Program-made: the position numbers and the translations under genes
Notes under the pieces: generated by a model
Told to the model about the DNA's origin: nothing
Databases searched by the model: none
Seen by the model: the letters and a program-made list of their open reading frames with translations, nothing else
Part shown: positions 32,278-42,275 of the stretch, piece after piece
Numbering within the stretch: position 1 is the first letter of the stretch
How the letters are laid out: every line of letters begins with the position of its first letter
Origin: Richelia sp. SL_2_1
GTDB lineage: Bacteria; Cyanobacteriota; Cyanobacteriia; Cyanobacteriales; Nostocaceae
DNA: 64,000 bases
Reading direction: 5' to 3'
Assembly (NCBI GenBank): GCA_012033205.1
Contig: JAAUSO010000006.1
Location: forward strand, 27,366-91,365

Positions 32278-34356
32278 CTAGCTGACAGAAGAACGACGAC
32301 GGCGGCGACGGCCATCTGCTGTTTTGGTTTCTGTTTCATTTTCATTATCGTCCATCGTTTGATTCGATTGTATTTGCTCTTGTTCTTGTTCTTCTTGTTC
32401 TTGTTCTTCTTGTTCTTGTTCTTCTTGTTCTTCTTCTTGTTCTTCTTCTATTTCCTCTTCTACTGTAATTTGATTACTTATTTTTACTTTTTTCGGAGTT
32501 GGAGTAAGGGAGTATGATTCTTCCTCTATACTTACTTCATCTTCACCTGGCGGAACAATATTAATGATTACAGATTTTTCGTTTTTGAACTCTTTGTCAA
32601 ATTTCTTTAAAGGTGTAACGCCCATTAAAGCATAAACATCTTGTTCTTCGGGTGTCATTTCCACCGAAATAATTTCTGGTGGTTCAAGTACTCCTTTAAC
32701 CGATTCTACTCTGGTTCTGGTGCGTTCAGGTCTTTCGCTCCATCCTTTACTCAAACCTGATGGGGAATTATCAATTCTTCTTGTTAATTCTGGTTCGGAA
32801 TCGATGTCCAACTCATCATTAACTACTGTCAACGGACTCCCATTAATCCGTGGCTCATCTTTGTCATTTCCTCCATTAATCTCGACGACGCGACGACGAC
32901 GACGACGTTTGGTGTTATCACCTAATTCTTGATAGCTGGGATGATTGAGCAAGTTTAGGTTGGCAAAATCCGCTTCTGCTTCGTCCCCTGAATCTGGGTA
33001 TTCATCGACTACTTCTCTTGGCTCGCTTAAACGAGGAGCAGACAAACGCGGTTCTCTTTGGGGTAAAGGTACTACACGCTCTGGTAATTCTGCTGATGGT
33101 GGTGCAATTCGGGATTCGTTTTCCCCAGGTAGATGTACGATATGTCCTAAACCACCGCAGGTAGGGCAAGTTTCTCCAAAAAGCTCGTAAATATTTTGAC
33201 CTTGACGTTTGCGGGTTAGTTCTACTAAACCCAATTCGGTTAATTGAGCAATTTGAGGACGGGCTTTGTCTGCTTTTAAGGCTTTATTAAAGTGTTCCAG
33301 AACCTGTAGTTGGTCTCGTCGCGATTCCATATCGATAAAATCAACGACAATCACTCCCGCAATATTACGCAAACGCAACTGACGGGCTATTTCTGTTGCT
33401 GCCTCGCAGTTTGTCCACAATACCGTTTCTCTTGCGGTTGCCGAACGGGTAAATGAACCGGAGTTGACATCTATCACCGTTAATGCTTCTGTCGGTTGAA
33501 TAATAATATAACCACCAGAAGGTAAATCTACTCTGGGTTTTAGAGCTTCTTTAACGGCGGCATTAATCCGGAAATATTCTAATATTGCAGTGCGATCGCG
33601 GTGATGGTCAATTAATAAGCCTTGGGGTACTTGTCCCCCACTCCAGTTTTGTAAATACTGCTTTACCCGCTTTAAGCCGGTACTGGAGTCTACTACAATC
33701 CGGTTGACATCAGCGCCGTACATATCCCGCAAAACCCGCTGGATGAAGTCATCGTCACGGTTGAGCAAGGCTGGAGCACGGCAAGATTGGGCTTGCTCGC
33801 CGACTGACTCCCATTGTTTTTGCAGCAATTCTAAGTCTTCAATAATTGCTTCTTCTGGCTTTCCTTCGGCTTCGGTACGGATTAATAAGCCCATTCCTGC
33901 GGGTTTGATCAAGATTGCTAAGGCTCGCAAACGGTTGCGTTCATTTTCATTCCTGATCCGACGGGATAAGTTAACACCTCGTCCGTAAGGCATCAGGACT
34001 ACGTAGCGTCCCGGCAAGGTAATGTTACCAGTAAGTCTTGGTCCTTTAGTACCAGTAGGCTCTTTCATTACTTGCACCATTACTTTTTGTTGTGGTGCTA
34101 GTAATTCCGTAATTGCCGCAGAAGAGCGTCTTAATCTTAATGGTCCAAGGTCGGTTACATGAATAAAACCATTCCGTTCGGGGTCACCAATATTGACGAA
34201 AGCTGCATCTATCCCAGGTAATACATTTTCTACTACTCCTAAATAAATGTCACCAATTTGGTGGTGACCAGTAGCTACGACAAGTTCTTGTATTTGGTCT
34301 TCAGAAAACACCGCAGCAATTTGATGCTGTTCGGCGATAATAATTTGTTTCGGCAT
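32278..34356 (-). CDS. rne: Ribonuclease E/G
   Basis: The main endonuclease of RNA turnover and rRNA processing. 692 residues: S1 domain at about 35-115, 5'-sensor and RNase H-like region, catalytic acidic residues D296 (ALTVIDVNSGSF) and D339 (GVIVVDFIDM), and the zinc-link CPTC at 397-400. After residue 410 the chain is disordered, with an arginine block (KRRRRRRVVE), then an EQEEQ-type acid run from a microsatellite, then a terminus reading GRRRRRRSSVS. That end resembles the short arginine-rich nonapeptide through which cyanobacterial RNase E binds PNPase (from memory of that literature). Operon with rnhB. Confidence 0.97.
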   Translation of the reverse strand: MPKQIIIAEQHQIAAVFSEDQIQELVVATGHHQIGDIYLGVVENVLPGIDAAFVNIGDPERNGFIHVTDLGPLRLRRSSAAITELLAPQQKVMVQVMKEPTGTKGPRLTGNITLPGRYVVLMPYGRGVNLSRRIRNENERNRLRALAILIKPAGMGLLIRTEAEGKPEEAIIEDLELLQKQWESVGEQAQSCRAPALLNRDDDFIQRVLRDMYGADVNRIVVDSSTGLKRVKQYLQNWSGGQVPQGLLIDHHRDRTAILEYFRINAAVKEALKPRVDLPSGGYIIIQPTEALTVIDVNSGSFTRSATARETVLWTNCEAATEIARQLRLRNIAGVIVVDFIDMESRRDQLQVLEHFNKALKADKARPQIAQLTELGLVELTRKRQGQNIYELFGETCPTCGGLGHIVHLPGENESRIAPPSAELPERVVPLPQREPRLSAPRLSEPREVVDEYPDSGDEAEADFANLNLLNHPSYQELGDNTKRRRRRRVVEINGGNDKDEPRINGSPLTVVNDELDIDSEPELTRRIDNSPSGLSKGWSERPERTRTRVESVKGVLEPPEIISVEMTPEEQDVYALMGVTPLKKFDKEFKNEKSVIINIVPPGEDEVSIEEESYSLTPTPKKVKISNQITVEEEIEEEQEEEQEEQEQEEQEQEEQEQEQIQSNQTMDDNENETETKTADGRRRRRRSSVS
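32375..32450 (-). repeat. Microsatellite in the rne tail
   Basis: A tandem run of GTTCTT and GTTCTTCTT units (plus strand) that encodes the EQ/EEQ acidic tract near the C-terminus of RNase E. Length-polymorphism is likely. Confidence 0.8.
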
Positions 34357-34955
34357 TCAATTTCCTCAAAAATTGGCAGCTCAAATATTCGGGGAGGGGT
34401 TGTTATTCAATCTACCCTGCCTTCCCCTTGCAAGGCGCTGCTGTAATAAAATTGCACTTACTTTCGCTCAAATAAACACGAGCTATTCACATTGTCATTG
34501 CGTTTACGCAACCTAGGAATTCCAGAACGGTTGCATATTATAAATTAAATCGCCCGTTCGTGGTTAATTCGTGATACCTTTCCCCTGACCATTGAAGGTG
34601 TTAGTTAAAGGTAGTTACTTTATAAATCATCAAATGCGCGAGAAGAGATTGAATCAAGCACTTACAAGTCGGGACTGATTCATGTTCGTAGCCATAAACA
34701 AGTTAGAGAGAGCGTTCTTTTATCTACCGATGCTTGATCTGGGATAATATCCCAGGGTCTTGCAAACTAATATAGAAAGCTTTTGCACCCCGTACATCGG
34801 GGTAATGAATCAGCTCGTTCCGTTGCAGCGCCAGAAAAATTCTCTTCATCTAATTCTAACGCAAGGTCATAAAAAATCAATTCCGAGTTGATCTTAAATT
34901 AGAGGGCATGATAACTACAATTGTCCTCTTATGCCCCGTCCTTAAGGAAGGGGTA
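34357..34955 (-). promoter_or_regulatory. rne leader and promoter region
   Basis: About 600 bases without a gene before rne. It holds a perfect 8-bp hairpin CTGGGATA-A-TATCCCAG at 34739-34755, a second hairpin ACCCCG and CGGGGT (34787-34792, 34798-34803), and the near-palindrome CCTTGCAAGG at about 34425-34434. Long structured leaders are usual for rne, which autoregulates its own mRNA in well-studied bacteria; the location here fits but is not proof. Confidence 0.5.
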
Positions 34956-37553
34956 TTAAACTGCCAAAATTAGCTTGCTCCGATGTATGTGCAGCAGATT
35001 GAATTCTGTTGTCGTTACAAGTTCAAGCATAAATGCAATTTGTTCTGGACGCAACAATGTACCATCATTGCGGCAAGCTCCTAGATACTGCAATTGAGCA
35101 GCATTACTCGAAATTAATTCTTTGTTGACTGTTTCGATAAATTCTAACTCAAACAAACGTTCGCGCAGATTTACCGTTTTCATTTTACCTTTTTTGGTTT
35201 TGTGCTGTATCCAAATTTCCTCTTTGGCTTTTACGGCATCAACCCAATCTCGCCATTGAGATGAATTTGCTTGTTGACTACAACTTACAGTAATTAAATA
35301 CTGGGCGGCTTCAAGAAGTTGAGATGCGCTGCCCGAAGTTGCATCCACTTGCACGACATCATATATAGGTATGCCTTGGGGTAAGCAAGAACTTAAATTG
35401 TTTCGGAAAGTATCAACATCAATTTCTTCAGTTAGTTCAAAATCTACAATTTCATTAGTGCTAGTAGCTCCCAAGCTTAAAGCGTTTGCGATCGATATTC
35501 TCGGTTGGGGATTATACCCACCGCTAAATGATACTGGTAATCCGGCTCGTCGCACAGCTCGGTCAAAAATTTTCATCAAATCCAAATGACCGACTAATGC
35601 CATATCATCCTGTTTACCAAAGCGTACTCGCAATCGTTGAGCTTTGGTTGTATTGGGAACAAAATCTCCGGCAAATTCAGGAATCGGCGGCGGTGGAACT
35701 ACAATATTATGACCAAAATCTGTACCACAAACCCCACAATGAGAGCAACTGTCAAAGGAACAATCGGGAACAGTGGCGGATAATAAAGCCTGTTGCAAGT
35801 CTTCCTTGAGCCACTTTTTCTCGATTCCCGTGTTTATGTGGTCCCAAGGTAGGGGGCGATCAAGGCGTTCGTCTACACTACTGCCTTGCATTACATTCCA
35901 CTCACCACAAAGCACTTGGCGATATTTCCATTCTAAACCAGCTTCGGATATTGCTTGTTCCCAAGCGGTAAAAGCTTGATCTAGATTGTCGAACCACGAA
36001 TCCATCCCCGCACCCAATTCCCAAGCACGACGCACTACAGTCCCTAAACTTCTGTCTCCCCTGCCGACGAAATCTTCCATCGCCGAAATCCGCACGTCGG
36101 TGAAATTTACTTTCACTCCGTGTATTCTGCGAAATTCTTGCCGCAGCAATTCCTGCTTGCGTTTAAACTCGGTGGTGGAAACTGAGTGCCATTGAAATGG
36201 TGTATGAGGTTTGGGTGTAAAATTGGAAATTGTTAAGTTAAAGTTCAAAGGTCTTCTACCTTTTGCCCAACATTCCCGCTTTAACCAGTTGACTGTTTGA
36301 GCAATGCCCAATACATCATCATCTGTTTCACCGGGCAAGCCAATCATAAAGTATAGCTTTACCTTATCCCATCCTTGTTCCCAAGCTGTTTTTACCCCCC
36401 TTAATAATTCTTCATTAGTCAAACCCTTATTAACAATATCCCGCATCCTTTGCGTACCAGCTTCTGGAGCAAAAGTCAATCCACTTTGTCGCCTTCCACC
36501 CAAAATATTGGCAATATTTTCATCAAATCTATCTACTCGCTGACTGGGTAGGGAAAGGGAAATATTTTCATCTTTGAGACGATTTTTGATTTCCATCCCT
36601 ACCGAACTTAAAGCTAAATAATCCGAACAGGAAAGGGACAATAAAGAAAATTCATTGTAACCAGTTTGACGCATCCCTTCTGTGATGGTTTCTACAACCG
36701 TATCAGGTTCCACATCCCGCGCCGGACGAGTTAACATTCCTGGTTGACAAAATCTACAACCTCTGGTACAACCGCGCCGAATTTCAATTGTCAAACGGTC
36801 GTGTACAGTTTCTACAACAGGAACTAACCCGATAGAATAAGCCGGTATGGGACTAGCAACCCGCCGTATAATCCGTTCCGGTACATCTGGATGGTTGGGA
36901 TGAACGGAACCATCCGCAGCCATATCGTAAAACTGCGGTACGTATACACCCGGAATCTGTGCCACATCCAACAATAATTCTTGACGGCTCAAGAAGGCTT
37001 TTTTACCTTCCTCTAAAACTAAACCAATTTCTGGCAATAGTTCTTCACCATCTCCCAGAGCGATAAAATCGAAGAAGTTAGCATAAGGTTCGGGATTAGA
37101 TGTCGCAGTTTGTCCCCCCGCAAAAATCAAGGGATAATCTCCGACTAATCTTTCTTCCCAAGTTAAGGGAATACCCGCCAAATCCAACATTTCCAAAATG
37201 TTGGTAGCCCCTAATTCATAACTCAGGCTAAAACCCAAAATATCGAAATCAACCAGACTTCGCTTCGACTCTACAGCAAACAAAGGTGTTTGAGTCGCTC
37301 TGAGTTTTGCCGTTAAATCCGCACCCGGTAAATAAGCGCGATCGCACAACTGACGGGGCTGAACATTCAATATATTATAAAGAATGATATGCCCTAAATT
37401 AGAAGCACCAACTTCATATACTTCTGGGTAAGTTAACACCCAGCGTATCGTCGCCGTATCCCAAGGTTTGTGTTTTGCTAAAAGCTCATTACCTAGGTAA
37501 CGGGATGGTTTTGCAATATCGGACGTGATTAATTTATCTACTGTAACAGCCAC
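34956..37553 (-). CDS. TIGR03960-type radical SAM protein with C-terminal TIGR03936/DUF2344 domain
   Basis: An 865-residue protein. Residues about 25-220 form a B12-binding-like domain, and 250-480 a radical SAM domain with the 4Fe-4S motif RRGCTRGCRFCQPG (CX3CX2C). A second cysteine cluster occurs near residue 600 (CSFDSCSHCGVCG), and the last 200 residues (RVRFGKQDDMALVGHLDLMKIFDRA onward) are a DUF2344/TIGR03936 domain. In many bacteria the two domains are separate adjacent genes; fused versions are typical of cyanobacteria. Location just upstream of rne and rnhB repeats the conserved linkage with RNase G/E. The reaction is unknown; RNA or ribosome modification has been proposed from context only. 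Confidence 0.9.
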   Translation of the reverse strand: MAVTVDKLITSDIAKPSRYLGNELLAKHKPWDTATIRWVLTYPEVYEVGASNLGHIILYNILNVQPRQLCDRAYLPGADLTAKLRATQTPLFAVESKRSLVDFDILGFSLSYELGATNILEMLDLAGIPLTWEERLVGDYPLIFAGGQTATSNPEPYANFFDFIALGDGEELLPEIGLVLEEGKKAFLSRQELLLDVAQIPGVYVPQFYDMAADGSVHPNHPDVPERIIRRVASPIPAYSIGLVPVVETVHDRLTIEIRRGCTRGCRFCQPGMLTRPARDVEPDTVVETITEGMRQTGYNEFSLLSLSCSDYLALSSVGMEIKNRLKDENISLSLPSQRVDRFDENIANILGGRRQSGLTFAPEAGTQRMRDIVNKGLTNEELLRGVKTAWEQGWDKVKLYFMIGLPGETDDDVLGIAQTVNWLKRECWAKGRRPLNFNLTISNFTPKPHTPFQWHSVSTTEFKRKQELLRQEFRRIHGVKVNFTDVRISAMEDFVGRGDRSLGTVVRRAWELGAGMDSWFDNLDQAFTAWEQAISEAGLEWKYRQVLCGEWNVMQGSSVDERLDRPLPWDHINTGIEKKWLKEDLQQALLSATVPDCSFDSCSHCGVCGTDFGHNIVVPPPPIPEFAGDFVPNTTKAQRLRVRFGKQDDMALVGHLDLMKIFDRAVRRAGLPVSFSGGYNPQPRISIANALSLGATSTNEIVDFELTEEIDVDTFRNNLSSCLPQGIPIYDVVQVDATSGSASQLLEAAQYLITVSCSQQANSSQWRDWVDAVKAKEEIWIQHKTKKGKMKTVNLRERLFELEFIETVNKELISSNAAQLQYLGACRNDGTLLRPEQIAFMLELVTTTEFNLLHIHRSKLILAV

Positions 37554-37839
37554 TATGCTATTTTCTAGCTACTTTTAAGTAATTACAGCTACTCATTTCT
37601 AAGATTAGCATTGATTTGTAATTGGGAGACTACTAAAACCCGATTGCTTTGTGATTCAAATTTTCCAAAACGCTCCTGAATCTTTTTCAAGCCAGCCAAA
37701 ACAGAATTTTGCTTGGAGAAATTAAGTAGTTAAGCCTTGATTAGTTATATCTTTACTGCTCAGTTATATAACCACTTGCGAAAGCAATACTCCCTATCTC
37801 AACGAAATGTTAAACTAAATGTTGCATAAGTACTTCTAC

Positions 37840-38166
37840 TTACTTGTTAAAAATCATTCCTGGATCAAATATTTCAAACACTCTATCTAATTGAGTCAGT
37901 TGAAAAAGAATTCTGTGAGCAGGGGAAACAGAGCAAAAGCAAAGACGTTGTTGTAATTGCTTGGCTTTCTTGACTCCAGATACTAATGCCATTAAACCCG
38001 CGCTGTCTATCAAATCAACTTTTTCCAGGTCTAACAATACAATTGTATTCCCAAAATGTTTCAGTGCTGCATCCAATTCTTGTTCAAGTTTTAGGGCATT
38101 TACGGCATTTAAAGACTCTTGGGGTCGAATAATTGTGATTTTAGGACTATTAAGTATTGCTTGCAT
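37840..38166 (-). CDS. STAS domain anti-sigma factor antagonist-like protein
   Basis: A 108-residue single STAS domain of the SpoIIAA/RsbV type. The conserved VLLDLEKVDLIDSAGLMALV carries the Asp-Ser-Ala-Gly site whose serine is phosphorylated in partner-switching systems. No anti-sigma kinase or phosphatase is adjacent, so partners are encoded elsewhere. ATG start at 38166. Confidence 0.88.
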   Translation of the reverse strand: MQAILNSPKITIIRPQESLNAVNALKLEQELDAALKHFGNTIVLLDLEKVDLIDSAGLMALVSGVKKAKQLQQRLCFCSVSPAHRILFQLTQLDRVFEIFDPGMIFNK

Positions 38167-38635
38167 GGTTAGATCCTATTTAAATATTCTTTCTTAAGGG
38201 TATAGATGTATTCGACCATAATCTTTTTTTGATCGCATCGACCATTCGTATTAGCTTTCTTTGTAGAATCTTTATTGCCCTACTACTTCTGTTTAAAGAT
38301 TGTCATAATACTCAAGGCAATCGTAGCTAAATATACTTTTTTATAATTCAAGTTCAAAAATAATCTATATAACCAGCATGACTGCTTGCTGGATTAGGTC
38401 AAAAAATATCTGTAAATCTTAACTATTAAGCATTGGGGCTAATTTTCCCAAGGACAAATTCAACATAAAGAATCCTTATTTTTTCCTTAATGATTGGCTT
38501 GTATCTTCTGGAGATGACAAGTAACTTGTCTGTTATATATATGATCCTAATCACTCATTAAGTAATGTTTGGATCACGTTTTATACTTAAAAACATCTGG
38601 GATAATTGGTATTAAATACATAACGGTTGCTGACT
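38167..38635. other. Intergenic region
   Basis: About 470 bases without a gene between divergent STAS and small-protein genes. AT-rich; both promoters should lie here. I see no clear regulatory motif. Confidence 0.5.
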
Positions 38636-38830
38636 ATGAGAACTAAGTACGCTATTCGTCAATTAGTTGAGAGAGCTTTGTTTATTAAGAAATTAACTCC
38701 TGAAATCGAAAATGAAATCAATTCCGAGCTTACTCAAATGGGTTACATTTCTGACGTTGATTATGAAGCATTAGAGCTTTTAATGGCAGAAATGGATGCT
38801 GGTAGAGTTCAGCTGGTTCCCAGTCTTTAA
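38636..38830 (+). CDS. Conserved small cyanobacterial protein, function unknown
   Basis: A 64-residue acidic, helical protein: MRTKYAIRQLVERALFIKK at the start, then TPEIENEINSELTQMGYISDVDYEALE and a mostly helical end. I recognise it as a type of small protein widespread in filamentous cyanobacteria but without function. I choose ATG 38636; an upstream in-frame TTG at 38627 lacks a ribosome site. Its high content of charged residues and codon use like its neighbours suggest it is real. It stands alone with a long upstream region. Confidence 0.7.
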   Translation: MRTKYAIRQLVERALFIKKLTPEIENEINSELTQMGYISDVDYEALELLMAEMDAGRVQLVPSL

Positions 38831-39069
38831 TAGTTTTGCTAAATATGATGATTCATATCGACCATTGAAGCTGAGAGACTAAGTTATTTTTATTAAAGCA
38901 GATTACGCAAAATACTGCATAGTATTATGAAGGGCGCGGGTATCCAAGAGTCTACCATCGCGATAATTTTTATTGAGATAATAATTAAGATATGGTACTG
39001 AGTGCTATCGCACTTGCCAAAATTCGGATTTTCAAGTATAAATACTTATAATAGAATTAGAACTCTTGT

Positions 39070-39085
39070 CAAAACCCGACTTCTA
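39070..39085. repeat. CCCGAC hairpin repeat, half copy
   Basis: Only the right arm (CAAAACCCGACTTCT) of the repeat family is present, followed closely by the end of the minus-strand gene at 39109. Confidence 0.6.
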
Positions 39086-39108
39086 AAGCAAACTTCCTTT
39101 AATCCAAA

Positions 39109-39465
39109 TTAATCTGATATTTGATTTTTACTCGCTTGCCAGAATTGCTGAATAAATTCATAAAGCTGTTGCGATCGCGTATCGTTATATTCAGGTTTTG
39201 GTTCTTTTGCGATAATTTGACTGTATAGCCCAATGACTTCGGTATCTAAAGCTGGTTGAAACAAATTTATTGACCATAACAGATCGGAACTAGAACGCAA
39301 ATCGGTTACTTGTGGTGCTTCGTACTCCTGGGTAACAAGCAATAAAGGACGCACCCAACACAAATCACGTTCGGCAACTACTTGAATCACCTCTGTATAT
39401 AACCTTTGATCGCCATATTCGAGAAAAACTATTTGTCCAACTTGAAAATTTGCTTTGATCTCCAT
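39109..39465 (-). CDS. Conserved hypothetical cyanobacterial protein
   Basis: A 118-residue soluble protein. The first 60 residues (FQVGQIVFLEYGDQRLYTEVIQ, then CWVRPLLLV) look like a small beta-barrel, and the C-terminal half is helical. I do not recognise a named family. Good codon use, an ATG start and a simple spacing support a real gene. No partner is obvious. The next gene upstream is clpS, divergent. Confidence 0.65.
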   Translation of the reverse strand: MEIKANFQVGQIVFLEYGDQRLYTEVIQVVAERDLCWVRPLLLVTQEYEAPQVTDLRSSSDLLWSINLFQPALDTEVIGLYSQIIAKEPKPEYNDTRSQQLYEFIQQFWQASKNQISD

Positions 39466-39699
39466 AAGAAATGCTAGTTTGAAGCAGTTAAACTGTTTGG
39501 GCGCGATATGCTAACATAAAACCTGACCTTATTGTAGCGAGTGCGTAAGTCCGAGAATTAATCGACCAGAGAAAACTTTTGAGCGATCGCACTATGGCAA
39601 TTAGTGCTATAAAATATTTAAAAGAAGAATCAACTATTAAGTAAAGTTGAGATAATAGGTCTGTTGTAGTAAACAAAAAATGTTCTTACCATAATAACC

Positions 39700-39981
39700 G
39701 TGTCAGTCGAAATATTACAGAAGCCCTCAACAACCCGTAAACACGCCCCTCGGTATCGTGTTTTGCTCCATAACGATGAATACAACACTATGGAGTATGT
39801 GGTGCAGACACTAATTACCACAGTGCCGAGTCTCAGCCAACCCCAGGCTGTAAGTATCATGATGGAAGCCCATACAAATGGATTCGGTTTAGTTATTACT
39901 TGCGCTCAAGAACACGCCGAATTTTATTGCGAAACTCTAAAAAATCATGGGTTAAGCAGTACAATTGAACCAGAAGAATAA
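39700..39981 (+). CDS. clpS: ATP-dependent Clp protease adaptor ClpS
   Basis: A 93-residue adaptor that hands N-degron substrates to the ClpC/ClpP protease. RYRVLLHNDEYNTMEYVVQTL contains the Asn-Asp of the N-degron pocket, and VSIMMEAHTNGFGLV has the conserved His. GTG start at 39700. Cyanobacteria often encode two ClpS paralogues; which this is cannot be told here. A CPBP protease gene follows about 110 bases later. Confidence 0.93.
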   Translation: MSVEILQKPSTTRKHAPRYRVLLHNDEYNTMEYVVQTLITTVPSLSQPQAVSIMMEAHTNGFGLVITCAQEHAEFYCETLKNHGLSSTIEPEE

Positions 39982-40094
39982 AATTAACGAAACTGTTCAT
40001 ATCAAGTTGCCGTCCGTCTTCAAAGCATGGTAAGCAGACAATAGATAAAGTATATTTTGTGTTGTCTAATCTTTACCGATATAAATTACTTGGT

Positions 40095-40951
40095 ATGAAA
40101 ATTAACTTAGTTAGTTTAGCTCAGCGCCCTGCCCCCATCAGGTTGGGCTGTTTTGTTTTATGTTTACTGTTACCTTGGTTGTCTTATGCAGCAGCAATAT
40201 ATCTCTTAGTCAAGGATGAAAATACCCGGACTATTTTAACAATGGGTATTTTGGCGGTTGAGTTTTATTTTTACTACCTTGGTGGAGTAAATACATCCAT
40301 CAGCAATCCCAAACATTTAGTAATTATGGTTTAGAATTTACTCGGCTTTGGTTGGTGGAGTTGCTGCGTGGTATAGCAATTGGACTGATAAGTATTTTAA
40401 TTTTATACGGTTTACAAGGAATATTCGGTTGGTTAATTTGGCAGCAGCCCAGTTTTTCGGTGGTACAATTAGTTTTGGAAGGATTAATTAGTGCTTTGGG
40501 TATCGCTTTTGCTGAAGAATTATTTTTCCGGGGGTTCATATACGATGAATTGCAGCGAGATTACGATGCAAAAACAGTAATTTGGGCTGTGGCGATTATT
40601 TTTGCATTATTGCATTTTATCAAACCACTACCAGAAATTATTCGTACATCGCCGCAATTTTTGGGATTATTACTATTAGGTTTGGCTTGCGTCTGGGCTA
40701 AACGTAGTTGTAGAGGACGTTTGAGTTTACCCATCGGAATTCATGGGGGTTTAGTTTGGGGTGTTTATATTATCGAAGTCGGAAAACTGATAAAATATAC
40801 TGGCACAGTTCCTCAATGGGTTACTGGCATCGATAATAATCCTTTAGTTGGAATAATGGGATTATTGGGTTTGATATTATTAGCGTTGTGGACTCGCCAA
40901 AAACAGTTGAAACTATTGAAGATTCCTGTAGAAAATAAGTCGGGCTTTTAA
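40095..40951 (+). CDS. CPBP family intramembrane metalloprotease, one apparent frameshift
   Basis: About 285 residues when joined, with roughly eight membrane segments. The first part (from ATG 40095) ends at 40334 after the frame slips at the T5 run 40268-40272; adding one T continues the reading as FLLPWW, then NYGLEFTRLWLVELLRG. The second part carries the CPBP (Rce1/Abi) motifs: AEELFFRGF (EExxxR), LLHF and HGGLVWGV, which bind the catalytic zinc. The second part (from 40352) lacks the N-terminal segments by itself. Function: proteolysis of membrane proteins or prenyl-CaaX-like processing; the substrate is unknown. Confidence 0.75.
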
Positions 40952-41025
40952 AATAAATATCCATAAAACAGCATGAGTTCGATGTTGATTGCTTCGATTG
41001 CGGCTTGAAGATTTTTAGTGGGGTT

Positions 41026-41089
41026 AGAAGTCGGGTTTTTAAGATAAATCTGGGTTGTAACAGACAATCATCATAAAAACCCGACTTCT
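41026..41089. repeat. CCCGAC hairpin repeat, copy 3 (between convergent genes)
   Basis: Arms AGAAGTCGGGTTTTTA and TAAAAACCCGACTTCT. It sits between the convergent CPBP and WG-repeat genes. A left half only (AAGTCGGGCTTTT) is at about 40940. Confidence 0.9.
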
Positions 41090-41123
41090 GTACTAACACT
41101 GATAACTGTTCACTGATAACTGA

Positions 41124-42275
41124 TTATTGACTTAAAGGTAAACTGATAAAACCCCATTTGTCACCAACTTTAACCCATGCCTGACCGAATTTCGGATCAA
41201 CTGCACTTTTTTGGTATGACAATAAATCACCTGCATGGTCAAATTGCGGCGAAATTATTATATTACCACTTTGATCGATATAGCCCCATTTATTTTCAAT
41301 ACTTACTTTCGCTAAACCTTGGGAAAATACACCCGCATCGTCAAATTGTGGCTTGATAACAAGTTTACCGTTCTTATTTATATAGCCATATTTGCCATCT
41401 ATCCATACTGATGCAAGTCCGTCAGAAAAACTGCTAGCTTCTAAAAAAGATGGTTTGATGTGAAATTTTCCTGCGTTATTTATATATCCCCACTGGTTAT
41501 TGTTACTTGCTAATGCCAATCCTTCAGAAAAATTCCATGCTTGTTCAAATTGAGGCTGGATAATTAATTTTCCTTGAAGATTAATGTAACCCCACTTTTT
41601 ATCAATTTTAATTGGTGCCATATCTTCACTGAAAGAACCAGCATCGTTAAATTGCGGCTTAATGACAAATTTTCCAGTTTTATCAATATAACCCCACTTG
41701 TCGCCCACTTTCACAGGTGCTAGGGCTATCTTGTCAGCAACCTTACTTTGCTTATCTATGACAAAAGACATCGCATTATCAAATTGGGGCTTGATGACAA
41801 ACTTACCAGTTTTGTTGATATAACCAAATTTATTACCCAACTTTACCAGTGCTAATCCTTGAGAAAAATCTTTCGCTATATCAAATTCGGTTTTAATGGC
41901 TAAAAGACCTTTTTTATTGATATAACCCCATTTACCGCTAATATTTACCCATGCTAACCCTTCGGAAAACTCTCCAGCACCGTCAAAAAGTGCTGGGATA
42001 ATAACTTTACCAGTGCGATCGACATATCCTTCACGGTAGCCAATATATACTGGAGCTAGACCTTCGGAAAACTCGCTTACAGATGTAAATTGTGGCTGAA
42101 TTATAAAAGTAAAATTGTGATTTTTACTACTTTTTAAACTGTTGGATAATGATTTTTTAGCCTGAGAAAATGCTGGTGATACAGATATTAAGCAAGGTAG
42201 AGTTACTGCTAAAGCAGAAATTACTACTAATCGGTTGCGAGCTACTGCAAAAGTCGCCTTTGGTGATACAACCAT
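41124..42275 (-). CDS. Exported WG-repeat protein
   Basis: A 383-residue protein with an N-terminal hydrophobic segment at about residues 16-36 (LVVISALAVTLPCLISVSPAFS), a likely signal peptide with an Ala-x-Ser cleavage area. The rest is about nine WG (KWGYINK-x-GK) repeats of roughly 40 residues, each also carrying FDDAGxFSEGLA. WG-repeat proteins form beta-propeller or solenoid-like scaffolds; none has a proven enzymatic role. It is probably periplasmic or cell-surface. Confidence 0.85.
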   Translation of the reverse strand: MVVSPKATFAVARNRLVVISALAVTLPCLISVSPAFSQAKKSLSNSLKSSKNHNFTFIIQPQFTSVSEFSEGLAPVYIGYREGYVDRTGKVIIPALFDGAGEFSEGLAWVNISGKWGYINKKGLLAIKTEFDIAKDFSQGLALVKLGNKFGYINKTGKFVIKPQFDNAMSFVIDKQSKVADKIALAPVKVGDKWGYIDKTGKFVIKPQFNDAGSFSEDMAPIKIDKKWGYINLQGKLIIQPQFEQAWNFSEGLALASNNNQWGYINNAGKFHIKPSFLEASSFSDGLASVWIDGKYGYINKNGKLVIKPQFDDAGVFSQGLAKVSIENKWGYIDQSGNIIISPQFDHAGDLLSYQKSAVDPKFGQAWVKVGDKWGFISLPLSQ

